A stretch of 64,000 nt of DNA from Zea mays (Eukaryota > Streptophyta > Magnoliopsida > Poales > Poaceae), in the NCBI RefSeq assembly GCF_902167145.1, contig NC_050100.1, forward strand, positions 189,279,439 to 189,343,438, given 5' to 3'. The notes under the pieces are model-generated. The model had not been told where the DNA came from and did no database searches. It worked only from the letters and a program-made list of their open reading frames with translations. Below, one piece after another: positions 45,742 through 56,127 of this stretch (position 1 is the stretch's first letter; each line of letters opens with the position of its first letter). Both the position numbers and the translations under genes were made by a program.

Positions 45742-47059
45742 GGGCTCCTTTGGCAGCACAGGATCCCGGCAGGATCCCGATCCAATCCCTGGCCACGAAA
45801 ACCCCGGGCCAAATCGCCCCCGCGAACTTTTTTTCGCTATTTGGTGAGCACGCTTCCCGGCCCTCACCGCGGGGGAGCTCGGTGATTTCGCTCCCCACCT
45901 CAGCAGGTCGGGAAGAGCTTCCCTGTCCGCTCTCACGAAGCCTCCTCCTCCCCGTCTCCCTCGCAAAGCCACCGCCTCCTCGTCTCCCTCTCGAAGCCGT
46001 CGCCGCCCACTGCCTCGCACTCTCTTGGACTGGATCTGTCGTCGTCCGGTGATTTTGCTGAACACGAGCACTTCCTGCTTCCTGGCACCGCGCGCTCGGT
46101 AAAACACTAGAGCTTTCTCGCGCATGGCAGCCTCTTCTTCGTCGCGCAATCACCGGATCTCCCTCCTCTTCTTCGCGCAAGGCAACAGATCTCCCTCCTC
46201 TTCGCTGGAGCCTGGGCCCGAGGATCCTGCAAGCCGGCAGCTGGAGAAAGGCGAGCGACATGGCGACCTCCACAATGCGGCTGGTGAAGGACGAGAAAGG
46301 TGAGCACCTTAGCCTTGTCACAGATATTTTTCTTTTTCATCGATTATTTTTCTTTTTCCATCAATCATCGGTGGCTAGTGACCCGCTGCACCCTCTTTAT
46401 TTCTTTTCTGAAGCTGAAAACATGCATATCTGTGATGCATAATATATATATTAATTTTTGACTAAACGATGACACTTGCTTAGTTGGGAGCTATTTTACA
46501 TGTGGATTCAGTCATGGCCTTTCACGTTGTGTGTAGCTAGCCTCCTGAATTCACTTCTTTAGCTAAGATATTTCTGTAGAACGGCCACCAAGGCTAGGCT
46601 GGTTCAGTAGTCCATGATTTTCACATTGTGTACAACCTCTGACCTCAGTTCTAAATCTAGTACAAAGATTTATTGCAGAACACCAGTATGCCCGGGACTC
46701 TGTTCTGCTAATGCGTTTGTGCCATGTGGAGTATTTGCTTACTCTATTCTAGCTTTTGTAATAAAGTATATTGGATGATGTCCCTAGCAAGTTTACTATC
46801 TAAAGATGTGGACAGTGTATTTTCTATTGCGTTTTATCTATTCTTTTGATATGATATAGCAGTATGGTATCCTCTGCCAAAGGACACTTTGTCTGCGTCA
46901 GACACTCGAACCAGAGAATATGGCCCTTGTCTGCCAAATGGAATCAGGGCAGGGCAGCCCCCGACGGGCACTCCCGCCCAGGGAATCTGGGTGCGAGGGA
47001 TTTGTCCCCCTGGGTGCCGACTCTCCTGGGTTTTCCTGCCGCGGCTGCCAAAGGAGCCC
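45742..47059. mobile_element. TIR element with an exon-like insert
   Basis: The 1318-bp element has a perfect 16-bp TIR, GGGCTCCTTTGGCAGC at 45,742-45,757 and its inverse at 47,044-47,059. The flank is TTA on the left and TTT on the right, so a PIF/Harbinger-type target is possible but imperfect. The left third is GC-rich and contains an ATG exon-like segment at 46,260-46,300 ending in a good donor (GAAAG|GTGAGC). The rest is AT-rich and intron-like. No transposase is seen. Confidence 0.7.
46260..46300 (+). pseudogene. exon-like segment inside the TIR element
   Basis: The segment starts ATGGCGACC in good Kozak context. It encodes 13 residues (MATSTMRLVKDEK) and a split codon, then a canonical 5' splice site. 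It is preceded by a CT-rich leader with GTCTCCCTC repeats like a plant 5' UTR. I do not recognise the gene. It could be a captured first exon or chance. Confidence 0.35.
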
Positions 47060-48058
47060 TTTGTTTTTTGCTCCCGCGTGGTACTAGCGCCGCTTCAGCA
47101 ATCTTTAGGTTTGGGTTCTGCTGTCGACCATATTTCGTTTGCAGCAAATTCCAACATTGACAAAGCCACACCTCTTCTGCTTTGAATTCACTATATATAC
47201 CTTGTAAATGACAACGTTGTAGATAATTGCTTAAGCTTTCTAAAATAAAACACTAGAACTCCAAAATCCGAAGATCTGTGATGAAAATACCGGACTGAAC
47301 AGAACTAATAGGCAATAACAGTACGACGTGAAAAAAGGACGCGATCTCTAGATACAAAACTCAAACTAGAGTAAGAACCCAATCTAAACCGGCAATAAGA
47401 TCTTAAATCTAGGACACAGCCCTAACACAATGAACATAGGGTCGGAGTTAGAGTAAATTCGAGCAGATGTGCTTTTGTTGGGGATGCGTAGATTTTATTG
47501 CTGGCAAAATCTGATCATAATCATAGTTCTTGTGTTTTGGGTGGCTGCGACCGTATCCCCCTGATGAGGGCATGTAGAACCCTTAGCCTTCCGTTCGTTT
47601 TTTCAAGTACACGATGCAACTAAAATACTCTATGATACAATCATGAGCTTCTAAATAATAAATGCAGTTAAGATACAATATGTATAAAGAGCCGTGTAGA
47701 GACGGTCTCTTTACGAAGAGCCTGTTATAAATGAATGCGATACAAAGAGGATCAATCACAGAGAAGACACGGATTTAACGTGGAAAACTCCTCTAAAGCG
47801 AAGGGGGAAAAACCACGGACGCCGGCCAGCAACTTCTCACTATTTTCGGGTGGTTACAGATCGCAGGAGATTTACAATTGAGATAGTTATCTCCTGCGGC
47901 TTACAAAGATATTTATAGAGGTGAAACCCTAAAACGATTCGTACCGCGGAGCCTTCCAGCGACGGGCCTCCGCTTCGCTCGCCAACTTGGCCGCCTTCTT
48001 CAGAATTTGGATCACAAACTCAACAGAGCCTTGTCTCTTGACTTTTTTCACTAAACCT
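47060..48058. repeat. unassigned intergenic DNA, possible LTR remnant
   Basis: At about 47,690-48,050, words such as GACACGGATTTAACGTGGAA, CTCCTCTAAAGCG and TATTTATAGAGG resemble a minus-strand Copia LTR end with a TATA region. No second copy is in the window. The rest is unrecognised. Confidence 0.3.
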
Positions 48059-48393
48059 GCATCTCCAACAGTGCCGCAAAATTAGTGCTCTATTTTAAAA
48101 TATAGGGCTCAATCTATAAAAATAGCTCCAATAATGTCCTATTTTAATTTTTTTTATCAATAATACAAGGCACACCATGAAGTGACCTAAATATACTACA
48201 TCCATATTAGTGCCCTATACTTGTTTCTATATAATTTTCAACATTTGTTTTTCTAATAATGCAATTTACTTCCTAAAATATATTATTTAGAGCTTGACTG
48301 CTAGATCTTAATTTGTTTGTAGTGCTATAAACTCCTTAAATTATGTAGTATTTTAATTTTTGGCCACTATTTGAGACACATTGTTGAAGACGC
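48059..48393. mobile_element. possible MITE
   Basis: The AT-rich segment of about 335 bp is bounded by GCATCTCCAACAGTG and, inverted, GCGTCTTCAACAATG (12 of 15 match). The interior has TTTTAAAATATAGGGCTC-type words common in small grass hAT-like elements. No clear target duplication was found. Confidence 0.4.
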
Positions 48394-49340
48394 TCTACCC
48401 CTCAATACACCCCCTAATTAATAGTGCTATACATGCCCTCATTATTTGGCGGTGGTGGCGCGAGGGTGGGGTCGACTACGGTGGTGCGAGTGAAGGGGAG
48501 GGGCAGTGGGATCACATGAGGGGGAGGGAGGGAGGGGTTATCGTACGTGTGGGTAATGAGGGAAGAATGATGATTAGAGATGGCAACGGGTACAAACCCG
48601 TTGGGTTTTGCCATCCTAAATCCGTACCCGTGAAAAATATTTATACCCATTAAAAACTCCGTACCCATGACGGGTTTGAAATTTTGTCCAAACCCGTACC
48701 CATCGTGTTAGCGGGTACCCACGGGTTACCCGTTGGTTTCATCTCCAATATGCTTGTTATCGTAATGATTAATGAGATCATTGTCCAAAATTTATGTGAT
48801 GAACAACAAGTTTATGATTTGGTATAAAAATTATTAGTAGTGTGAATGAAATACAAATAATAACATGTATAATCAAGTGACCTTGCACTAAGTTATTCAT
48901 CCACCACATATGCTAGTAAAAACTATAATAGCAAGCAAGCAATACTCACACCAACTACTTATACATTCACCATTTGATAAAACTTAGGAAGTAAATAGGG
49001 AGATAACAAGTTTGTTGTTCGTTTATAAAATAAAATGACAATATGCACTAGGTTTGGTGTCGGGTTTAAAAAGCTCGCGAGTTCACAGGTTTGGGTACTA
49101 TAGAAACAAACATATATAATCATATTGCTGTAGAAATAGTTGGATTTTGCCTTTGGATTGCAGGAGAAACATTGAAAAATCATACGAATAACATAGGAAA
49201 CTTCTGTGTGCAATCAGTTTTATAGGAAAAACAAATTGAGAAAAATCTGAAAAAACGAAGCCACTTCAAGTTCTTTGTTTCTCTTTCGTTGTGTAGGATG
49301 TAGGCATTTCCTGTGTTTTTTACGTGGCTCATCCAAACAA
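48394..49340. other. no gene recognised
   Basis: AAACCCG, CGGGTT and GGGTACCC words at 48,585-48,735 suggest an eroded small transposon (the GATGGCAACGGGTAC type). Its far end could not be placed. The remainder is AT-rich. Confidence 0.4.
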
Positions 49341-49448
49341 CATCTCTACTACTATTATATGAGATTTTTTCCTTTGGTACGTCGTTCCCCGTCCACGCAC
49401 GTTTATCCGACTCCCTGTGAAAAATCCAAAAAAATACATGTTTATTGG

Positions 49449-49456
49449 GGTTTAAA
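49449..49456. repeat. hAT target-site duplication, left (GGTTTAAA)
   Basis: The identical 8-mer lies at 50,649-50,656. An 8-bp duplication is diagnostic of hAT insertion. Confidence 0.92.
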
Positions 49457-50648
49457 CAGTGGCGGATCCAGGATTAATCCAAGAGGGGGCTGCTAAGCTA
49501 AGGTTATTAAAAAAATTAATCCAAACAAAAAGAATCTAATTAATATTTAATATGACACAACAAGCAAGGCATAATTTAAACATGCAAGAAGTATGTAGAC
49601 CAAAATAAAATATGAATTCTACAAATACAATAATCAATAAATATCGTTCATAAATCACAAGTTGATGTTGCTAGGTAAATTTATCTTCCAAGTTTTTATG
49701 CTGATGTCTATGAAAATGTATGATCAAATGGTTGACATGGGCCCATTTGTAAATAAGCTATTTTAGCATCAACTTTAATTTATGGGGAACTCATCAATTG
49801 GTTTTCTAAGGTCGGGATCTGCAACTATATCATTTATATTTAGCTCAATCTGTGGTCTTTTCTATTCTACACGACTCTCATTTGTTCCAATTGTATTAGA
49901 ATTAGAAGCATATTTATTTTTGTTCTTGATGAGAAATTTATCTATCTTATCCTACAAACATAAAATTTAATTTTATTAACTATCCAACCTAGCAAACATT
50001 GTACCACTAGCAAATAAATAATTAAATCAAAGTACCAAACAATAAAATAGTTTTTTAGCCTTACCGTGCTTACCACTAGTACTGCCATGGCACAGTACCA
50101 CTAGCAGAAACCCACTGGTTCAAGGCTTCACGTAATTAGCCGCTGCTACAAATCAGGATGCCAGAAGCTGCTCCAGCGCCCGCCCGCTATGGCCTGGCCG
50201 CGTCCCGGCGTCCGTGTGGCGTGGTCTTCTCGAGAGCTGACCGGCTGTACATCTACGCAACGCCGGGCGCCCGGGCCGTCCACTAGTGGCCACAGCCGCG
50301 ACCGCCCCAGCTGGGTCGGGTACGTCGCCGGCGGCTAGGCAGGCGCGACGTGCTCGTCTCGCTGCGCGGAACGGTGGGGTGAGTGAGGGAGCGAGCAAGC
50401 GGCGGAGCGCCACGGAGGCCTCAGGGCAGCACCGCGACGGCTGGCGAGCCAAGGGCGGACAGCGGCAGGCCGGTGGCTAGGGCGCAGCACGAGCGAGTGA
50501 AGCATGCTGCCGAGAGAAGAGACTAAGAAGCAGACAATGGGCTGACCTTGCTCTTTTTTTCCTTAACTATATGGGCCTATATTTACTGTGTTGCTGGGCC
50601 ACGACCGGGGCTGCAGCCCGGGCAGCCCCGGGCCTAGATCCGCCCCTG
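49457..50648. mobile_element. non-autonomous hAT element with GC-rich cargo
   Basis: The 1192-bp element has ends CAGTGGCGGATCCAGG and, inverted, CAGGGGCGGATCTAGG (two mismatches) and a perfect 8-bp TSD. The left 650 bp are AT-rich, perhaps a decayed transposase 3' region. The segment 50,150-50,520 is strongly GC-rich with codon-like texture on both strands and may be captured genic DNA. There is no intact transposase. Confidence 0.88.
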
Positions 50649-50730
50649 GGTTTAAATCCAGGTTGCAAGGAACATACTATCGCCTCCTAGCATTGCACCA
50701 CTTGTTGATTTATGCTACACTAGCATATAG

Positions 50731-51045
50731 TCCGTGTTAACGCTACGATCCCAGAAGGGGATCAGAGTGGTTGACGGTGACGGTGGAGCGAGTGAGGGGA
50801 GGGGTCGTATGAGAGGAAGGGAAGAAGAATGGATGATCTAAATAATGTCCATTGAATTTGAGTGAGTAAGAGAGAGAGAGTTATCTAGCGATCTAAACTG
50901 TTGGTTTTGATGACGTGTTAAGTGTGGCCACAATTTATTTGGTGGACTTAGTTGAAGTTATGGGTGTGGGATGATTTAATTGGGTGGGTTTTAAAAAAAT
51001 TAAACATGTGGATTATATAATGGTATATATAAAGGATAGGTACTG
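50731..51045. other. no gene recognised
   Basis: AT-rich spacer with a short GA run near 50,870. Nothing supportable was seen. Confidence 0.4.
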
Positions 51046-51224
51046 CATATATATATACTCCACGAAAAATCCAAAAACTTTATTACTATTATGTGAGAGT
51101 TTCTTCCTTCGTACGTCCTCTTCCTCCAGACACACTATCCCTTCATACATCATCTGCCTCCTCACGAAAAATCCAAAAAATACATGCTTATTGGGTCATC
51201 TCTCATCTCTACTACTATTATGTG
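51046..51224. repeat. ~180-bp tandem repeat, left part
   Basis: It shares ACTCCACGAAAAATCCAAAA, TTATGTGAGAGTTTCTTCCT and TACATGCTTATTGGGT with units at 49,346 and 62,060-62,530. It is interrupted by the CACTA element at 51,224/51,225, and the last three bases GTG are its TSD. Confidence 0.75.
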
Positions 51225-51266
51225 CACTAGTACAAATAAGCTCAAAGCCTGCGGCACGTTCAACTT

Positions 51267-51562
51267 TTCACTGGCGGTTTCCGTTATCAAACGTCAGTGA
51301 AAGAAACAGGTGGGCCCGACTTTAAAAACCGCCAGTGGAAACCTATTTCCACTGGCGGTTATCTTAACACAACCGCCAGTGGAAATAGGATGTTTCCACT
51401 GGCGGTTGTGTTACACAAACCGCTAGTGAAAATTGATTTCCACTGGCGGTTATCTTAACTTAACCGCCAGTGGAAACATCCTATTTCCACTGGCGGTTTT
51501 TAAAGACAACCGCCAGTGGAAATCAATTTTCACTGGCGGTTTTTAAAGACAACCGCCAGTGA
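51267..51562. repeat. CACTA left subterminal repeat array
   Basis: About six plus-strand CACTGGCGGTT and as many inverted AACCGCCAGTG units are arranged as back-to-back pairs 20-30 bp apart. In En/Spm such repeats bind the TNPA protein. One unit is changed (CCGCTAGTG at about 51,420). Confidence 0.9.
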
Positions 51563-51570
51563 AGTGTCTG

Positions 51571-51579
51571 TTATAAATA
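51571..51579 (+). promoter_or_regulatory. TATA box of the TNP2-type gene
   Basis: TTATAAATA lies 9 bp after the last left subterminal repeat and about 650 bp before the ATG. A probable leader intron runs from a GAAAG|GTTGGT donor near 51,708 to CCCGACAG|GTGGTG at 52,222. Confidence 0.65.
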
Positions 51580-52228
51580 CCCCTCTTCCCCCGACAGTGA
51601 ACTGTATGCTCGCAGCCAACTTCCATTGGAGGCGATTTTGGAGGTCCAGAATTCACAAAATACATGGGGAGAGGTTTTGATCTTCATTTTTTGGAAGAAG
51701 ATTGCTAAGAAAGGTTGGTTTATGTTGCTAATGTCAATTTTTATTCATTTTTGCTCAATTTTAGCCACATTTTGGATCTAGGGTTTCACCATTGGAGAGA
51801 GAGTGTATCCTCTCTCAATTTTAGCCACATTTTTGCTCTATTCGCTCAAATAAAGTTGTTTAATATGGTTAGATTTTGTCTATCCTCTCTCCTTTTTCAT
51901 GTTTAGTTCTCAAATCAGTTTATCCATGACATATTAAGTTGTTTAATGAATGGTTCATGTGTTGTGTGGAGAGAGAAGAAGATAGGTTTGGTAATTAAGA
52001 TTGTTTTTATTAGTTGCTATGAAAGTTGGTTTAATTATGTTTTAATTGCCAATTATTGTTCATCTTTGCTCAATTTTGGAACTAGGCCTTCACCATGTGT
52101 TAAAGAGAAGAGTATGGCTAGGAAAGTTTAGTTTTATGTTCCTCTTGCCAATTTTTGTTCATTTTCCTTAAATTTAGCCACATTTTGGATATAGGGTTTC
52201 ACCCCTTCATCCTTCCCGACAGGTGGTG

Positions 52229-55200
52229 ATGGAGAGGACATCCTGGATGTATAACTTATCAAGGCTAGATCCATCATACATATCCGAGGTCCATAGGTTT
52301 ATTGATGTCGCTACGAACCATGCTTGGAGAACAAAGACAAAACACATATATTGTCCATGCATGGACTGCAAAAATGCTGCTGTATTTAATGACACAGAAC
52401 AAATCATATCTCATCTGGTATGCCGAGGATTTATGAAGGATTACACAATTTGGACAAAGCATGGAGAGGGTAGCTCTTCGCCTTATACGACTGGAAACCC
52501 TGAGAACATCGACGACAGATTTCAGTTCGTTCACGAGACACACCAACCTCTTCCACAGAGCGAACATGTAGTGCAAAATGTTACTGATCATGGTTACGCT
52601 CGAGGAAATGAACATGATAGACCTCATGTTCTGCCAAGTGTTATGGATGAGGAAGATGCAGAGTTGCTAGAGGCAATGTTGCGTCGTCATACAGATCAAT
52701 CGATGTTCTTAATGAAAGGTATGGAGTCCCTGAAGAAGGCAGCAGAAGAGCCTTTGTACGACGAGTCTAAGGGTTGTACCAAAGAGTTCACGACGCTCCG
52801 GTCTATGCTAAAGCTGTTGATGTTAAAAGCTAAATATGGTGTGTCTGATGCTGGCTTCGATGCGTTCTTGAGTATTATCGCAGACATGCTTCCAAAGGAG
52901 AACAATGTGCCTGCTAACACGTACTATGCAAAGAAACTAATCAGTCCGCTCACTATGGGTGTGGAGAAGATCCACGCGTGTAGAAATCACTGTATCCTTT
53001 ATCGAGGTGATGATTATAAAGACTTGGAGAGCTGCCCAAAGTGCGGTGCAAGTAGGTACAAGACGAATAAAGACTATCGAGAGGACGAAGAGTGTGTTGC
53101 ATCCGTGTCTAAAGGGAAGAAGCGAAAGAAATCCCAAAAAAAGACTTCAAAATCCACGAGCAAAGAAAAAGAAGTAGACTATTATGCGCTCAAAAAGATT
53201 CCTGCTTTGGTGATGTGGTACCTCCCCGTCGTCGATCGATTGAGGTGTTTGTTCGCTAATCCTGAGGATGCCAGACTTATGAGCTGGCATGCTTCTGATG
53301 AGCACAAAAACGATGGGACTGCTTACGTATCCCTTGCTGCATCTAGGAAGATAGTTTACATGAGGCACAGACACTTTTTATTGGAAGGACACAGGTACCG
53401 CATGCGAAAGATGGATAAGTACTTCGACAATAATGGTGAACTACATTCTACTGCTCCATCGGGTAACAATAGAGGTCATAGAGTTTTTGAAATAGTCAGG
53501 AATATCAAGTTTGTTTTCGGGAAGAAGACAAAAGACGGAAAAACAAGGAAGGATGTCAAACCAGCTTCGGGGGCTATATTCAAGAAGAAGTCTATTTTCT
53601 TCGAGTACTTGCCTTACTGGAAAGAGTTAGATGTGCGGCATGCGATCGATGGTATGCACGTTCAGAAGAACGTGTTTGAAAGCATAATGGGCACCTTGCT
53701 AGACATAAAGGGCAAAACAAAAGAAGGGCTCAATTCAGGCATGGACTTGGTAGATTTAGGCATAAAAAAGGAACTACATCCCGTTCTTCAAGAAAATGGG
53801 AAGTACCATCTCCCAGCAGCAAGCTACAATCTCAATGTAGATGAGAAACATGCGATGTGTGTTTGGCTTAAGAATTTGAAAGTCCCATCCGGATTCTGCT
53901 CTAGCATACGGAGTATTGTGTCAATGAAAGACCTGACAATCACAAACTACAACTCACATGATTGCCATGTCATGCTGACTACATTCCTACATATTGCCAT
54001 CAGGGCTATAAATCCTTTGTTTTTAAAGATGGCAATCACACGGTTGTGCTACTTTTTCAACAGGATTTCACAAAAGGTAATTGGCCGTGATGAGTTGGCA
54101 TCTCTTCAGGAATTCGCAGTGGAGACAATATCACAGTTTGAGATGTGTTTCCCTCCATCGTTCTTTGATATTATGGTGCACCTTGTGGTGCACTTGGTGC
54201 CACAAATAGAGGCATTGGGTCCTATGTACTTGCATGAAATGTGGACGTATGAGCGTTTCATGTCAATACTGAATGGCTATGTATCAACCCGTGCTCGTCC
54301 TGAGGCATCCATGATAGAGGGGTACTGTACCGAAGAGGCCATTGAGTCCGGAGGTCCATTCTGCAATAGTATCCTAAAAGACCAGGTTGCAATAGGTCTG
54401 CCTCCGTCACGACACGAGGGTAGACTGTATGGAAGCGGGAGGATGGGACGGAAATCTTTCATCCCACCGGATTACGATATAGTACTTGAGGCACATCAGA
54501 GCATCCTACATCAGCTAACGATAATGGAGCCATTTATCCAACAACACATCAATGAGCTTCGCGAGCAAAATCCTGGGCATACGGATGATTGGGTAATGAA
54601 GCAACATAAGCAGCGGTTCAACACATGGCTAATGGTGAAGGACATTCCACGTGGAGAAACAATAGAAGAACAAACCATCAAGGGCTTGGCATCTGGACCA
54701 TCACGCCAGGTCACAACATGGCAAACCTATGACATTAGTGGATTCACATTTTGTACCAAGTCCAAGGACAAAAAGAGCATGTCACAAAACAGTGGTGTTC
54801 GATGCGAGGCCATAGATGATGAAACTGGTGAGATTATTACATATTTTGGCTTTATTGAGGACATATGGGAACTAGACTATGGTACATTTCAGATCTCGGT
54901 TTTCCGATGTCAATGGGTTGAAGACAAACATGTCACGGTAGACAACTATGGGGTCAGAGTTCTTGATCTAAGTAAGGTAGGTTACAAAGATGACCCATGG
55001 ATCCTTGCTAATCGTGCTGCACAGGTCTTCTATGCTGAACAGATCATTTCTAACAATGAGAAGAAAAGCACCGACAAACCGAAGCATGTAGTTTTTCCTG
55101 GAAAACAACAAGCTATAGGAGTTGATGGTGTATCTGATTTAGAGAATTTTAACCAGTTCAACGACATGTCTCTTTTCATAGACCATCCAACCAAGATAAG

Positions 55201-55279
55201 GAACGTTGAGCGAAGCATCCCACGCAATTCGTTGCCCTGGGTACGCCACGATGGACAAGGCAGAACAATAGCTTCCTAG
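52229..55279 (+). CDS. TNP2/TNPD-type CACTA transposase, catalytic core apparently deleted
   Basis: The single exon has 1016 codons from ATG 52,229. An acceptor AG at 52,221-52,222 just upstream suggests a leader intron. Domains recognised are a transposase-associated N-terminal domain (about residues 1-80, HIYCPCMDCKN), the start of the TNP2 family region (CPKCGASRYK, MWYLPVVDRLRCLFANPEDA), its end (KIVYMRHRHFLLEGHRYR), a DUF4218-like part (FDIMVHLVVHLVPQIEALGP, YERFMSILNGYV) and a C-terminal DUF4216-like part (DIWELDYGTF ... GYKDDPWILA). In full-length relatives a stretch of roughly 150 residues with the TDG and other acidic catalytic residues lies between WHASDEHKNDG and YVSLAASRK. Here they are joined directly near residue 365 (about 53,320). 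The frame is kept, so it may be an expressed but inactive, possibly interfering, protein. Confidence 0.85.
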   Translation: MERTSWMYNLSRLDPSYISEVHRFIDVATNHAWRTKTKHIYCPCMDCKNAAVFNDTEQIISHLVCRGFMKDYTIWTKHGEGSSSPYTTGNPENIDDRFQFVHETHQPLPQSEHVVQNVTDHGYARGNEHDRPHVLPSVMDEEDAELLEAMLRRHTDQSMFLMKGMESLKKAAEEPLYDESKGCTKEFTTLRSMLKLLMLKAKYGVSDAGFDAFLSIIADMLPKENNVPANTYYAKKLISPLTMGVEKIHACRNHCILYRGDDYKDLESCPKCGASRYKTNKDYREDEECVASVSKGKKRKKSQKKTSKSTSKEKEVDYYALKKIPALVMWYLPVVDRLRCLFANPEDARLMSWHASDEHKNDGTAYVSLAASRKIVYMRHRHFLLEGHRYRMRKMDKYFDNNGELHSTAPSGNNRGHRVFEIVRNIKFVFGKKTKDGKTRKDVKPASGAIFKKKSIFFEYLPYWKELDVRHAIDGMHVQKNVFESIMGTLLDIKGKTKEGLNSGMDLVDLGIKKELHPVLQENGKYHLPAASYNLNVDEKHAMCVWLKNLKVPSGFCSSIRSIVSMKDLTITNYNSHDCHVMLTTFLHIAIRAINPLFLKMAITRLCYFFNRISQKVIGRDELASLQEFAVETISQFEMCFPPSFFDIMVHLVVHLVPQIEALGPMYLHEMWTYERFMSILNGYVSTRARPEASMIEGYCTEEAIESGGPFCNSILKDQVAIGLPPSRHEGRLYGSGRMGRKSFIPPDYDIVLEAHQSILHQLTIMEPFIQQHINELREQNPGHTDDWVMKQHKQRFNTWLMVKDIPRGETIEEQTIKGLASGPSRQVTTWQTYDISGFTFCTKSKDKKSMSQNSGVRCEAIDDETGEIITYFGFIEDIWELDYGTFQISVFRCQWVEDKHVTVDNYGVRVLDLSKVGYKDDPWILANRAAQVFYAEQIISNNEKKSTDKPKHVVFPGKQQAIGVDGVSDLENFNQFNDMSLFIDHPTKIRNVERSIPRNSLPWVRHDGQGRTIAS

Positions 55280-55299
55280 ATTATATACTTGTCATGTAA

Positions 55300-55356
55300 T
55301 TGATTATTGTTAGGAACTTGTCATGTAATTGATTATTGTTAGCGACAAACCGAAGC
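55300..55356 (+). repeat. short tandem duplication after the transposase stop
   Basis: The word ACTTGTCATGTAATTGATTA followed by TTGTTAG occurs twice in direct tandem. It may be part of the 3' UTR. Confidence 0.7.
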
Positions 55357-55425
55357 ATGTAATTGTCTTCATTCAATTTTCGTGGCTACCATTTACAATT
55401 TTACATGACTTTCTATTGACTTTAT

Positions 55426-55808
55426 AGAGAGAGAGGAGAGGGAGAGAGAGAGGAGAGAGAGGAGAGGGAGAGGAGAGAGAGGATGGAGAGAGAGGAGAGA
55501 GAGAGGATGGAGAGAGAGGAGAGAGAGAGGGGATGGAGAGAGAGGATGGAGAGGGAGAGGGGAGAGAGAGAGTGGAGAGGAGATAGAGGATGGAGAGGGA
55601 GAGGGAAGAGAGAGTGGAGAGGAGAGAGAGGATGGAAAGAGAGGAGAGGATGGAGAGAGAGGAGAGAGAGAGGATGGAAAGAGAGGAGAGGATGGAGAGG
55701 GAGAGGGGAGAGAGAGGGGATGGAGAGAGAGGATGGAGAGGGAGAGGGGAGAGAGGAGAGGGAGAGGAGAGAGAGAGGGAGAGGGGAGAGAGAGGGGATG
55801 GAGAGAGG
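55426..55808. repeat. GA-rich purine tract
   Basis: About 380 bp of GAGAGAGG, GGATGGAGAG and related words. It is almost purely purine on the plus strand, with T only in GATGG. ORFs in it on either strand are low-complexity artefacts. Confidence 0.9.
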
Positions 55809-55911
55809 TAAAAGTATACTAAACAATATATAAAAGTATACTTAATATAATATATAAAAAGTGAAGTAAAACAATATATAAAAAACTATGTTAAATACTA
55901 ATAAAAAACAA

Positions 55912-56123
55912 TTTCTACTGGCGGTTGTCATAGAGAACCGCCAGTAGAAATAGCTTCCACAGACTGTAGAAGCCATTTCTACTGGCGGTTCTCTATGACA
56001 ACCGCCAGTAGAAATGGTTTCTACTGGCGGTTCTCGTTGTCAACCGCCAGTAGAAATGGCTTCTACAGTCTGTGGAAGCCATTTCTACTGGCGGTTCTCG
56101 TTGTCAACCGCCAGTAGAAATGG
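55912..56123. repeat. internal subterminal-like repeat array (CTACTGGCGGTT variant)
   Basis: Four plus-strand TTTCTACTGGCGGTT and four inverted AACCGCCAGTAGAAA units alternate as palindromic pairs. They include a longer inverted pair (GCTTCCACAGACTGTAGAAG / CTTCTACAGTCTGTGGAAGC). All units read TACTGGCGG, where the terminal arrays read CACTGGCGG. The array ends 4 bp before the TATA box at 56,128. Confidence 0.92.
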
Positions 56124-56127
56124 CGCC

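Larger units (their letters stand above)
49346..50730. repeat. one unit of a ~180-bp repeat, split by the hAT element
   Basis: Sequence before the hAT (TACGTCGTTCCCCGTCCACG, GAAAAATCCAAAAAAATACA) and after it (CCAGGTTGCAAGGAACATAC, ATCGCCTCCTAGCATTGCAC) recurs in the same order at 62,075-62,210 and in part at 51,057-51,210 and 62,247-62,530. Confidence 0.75.

Noticed and set aside
45695..46321. 208-codon minus-strand ORF in the 1318-bp TIR element
   Set aside because: It runs antisense to the exon-like segment, across the element boundary and its GC-rich leader. No domain was seen.
50153..50480. GC-rich ORFs on both strands in the hAT element considered as a gene
   Set aside because: No domain and no start or splice signals. 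At most this is a captured fragment.
55422..55833. ORFs of 73-134 codons made of Arg/Glu or Ser/Leu/Pro repeats
   Set aside because: They are translations of GA/CT-rich low-complexity DNA on both strands.
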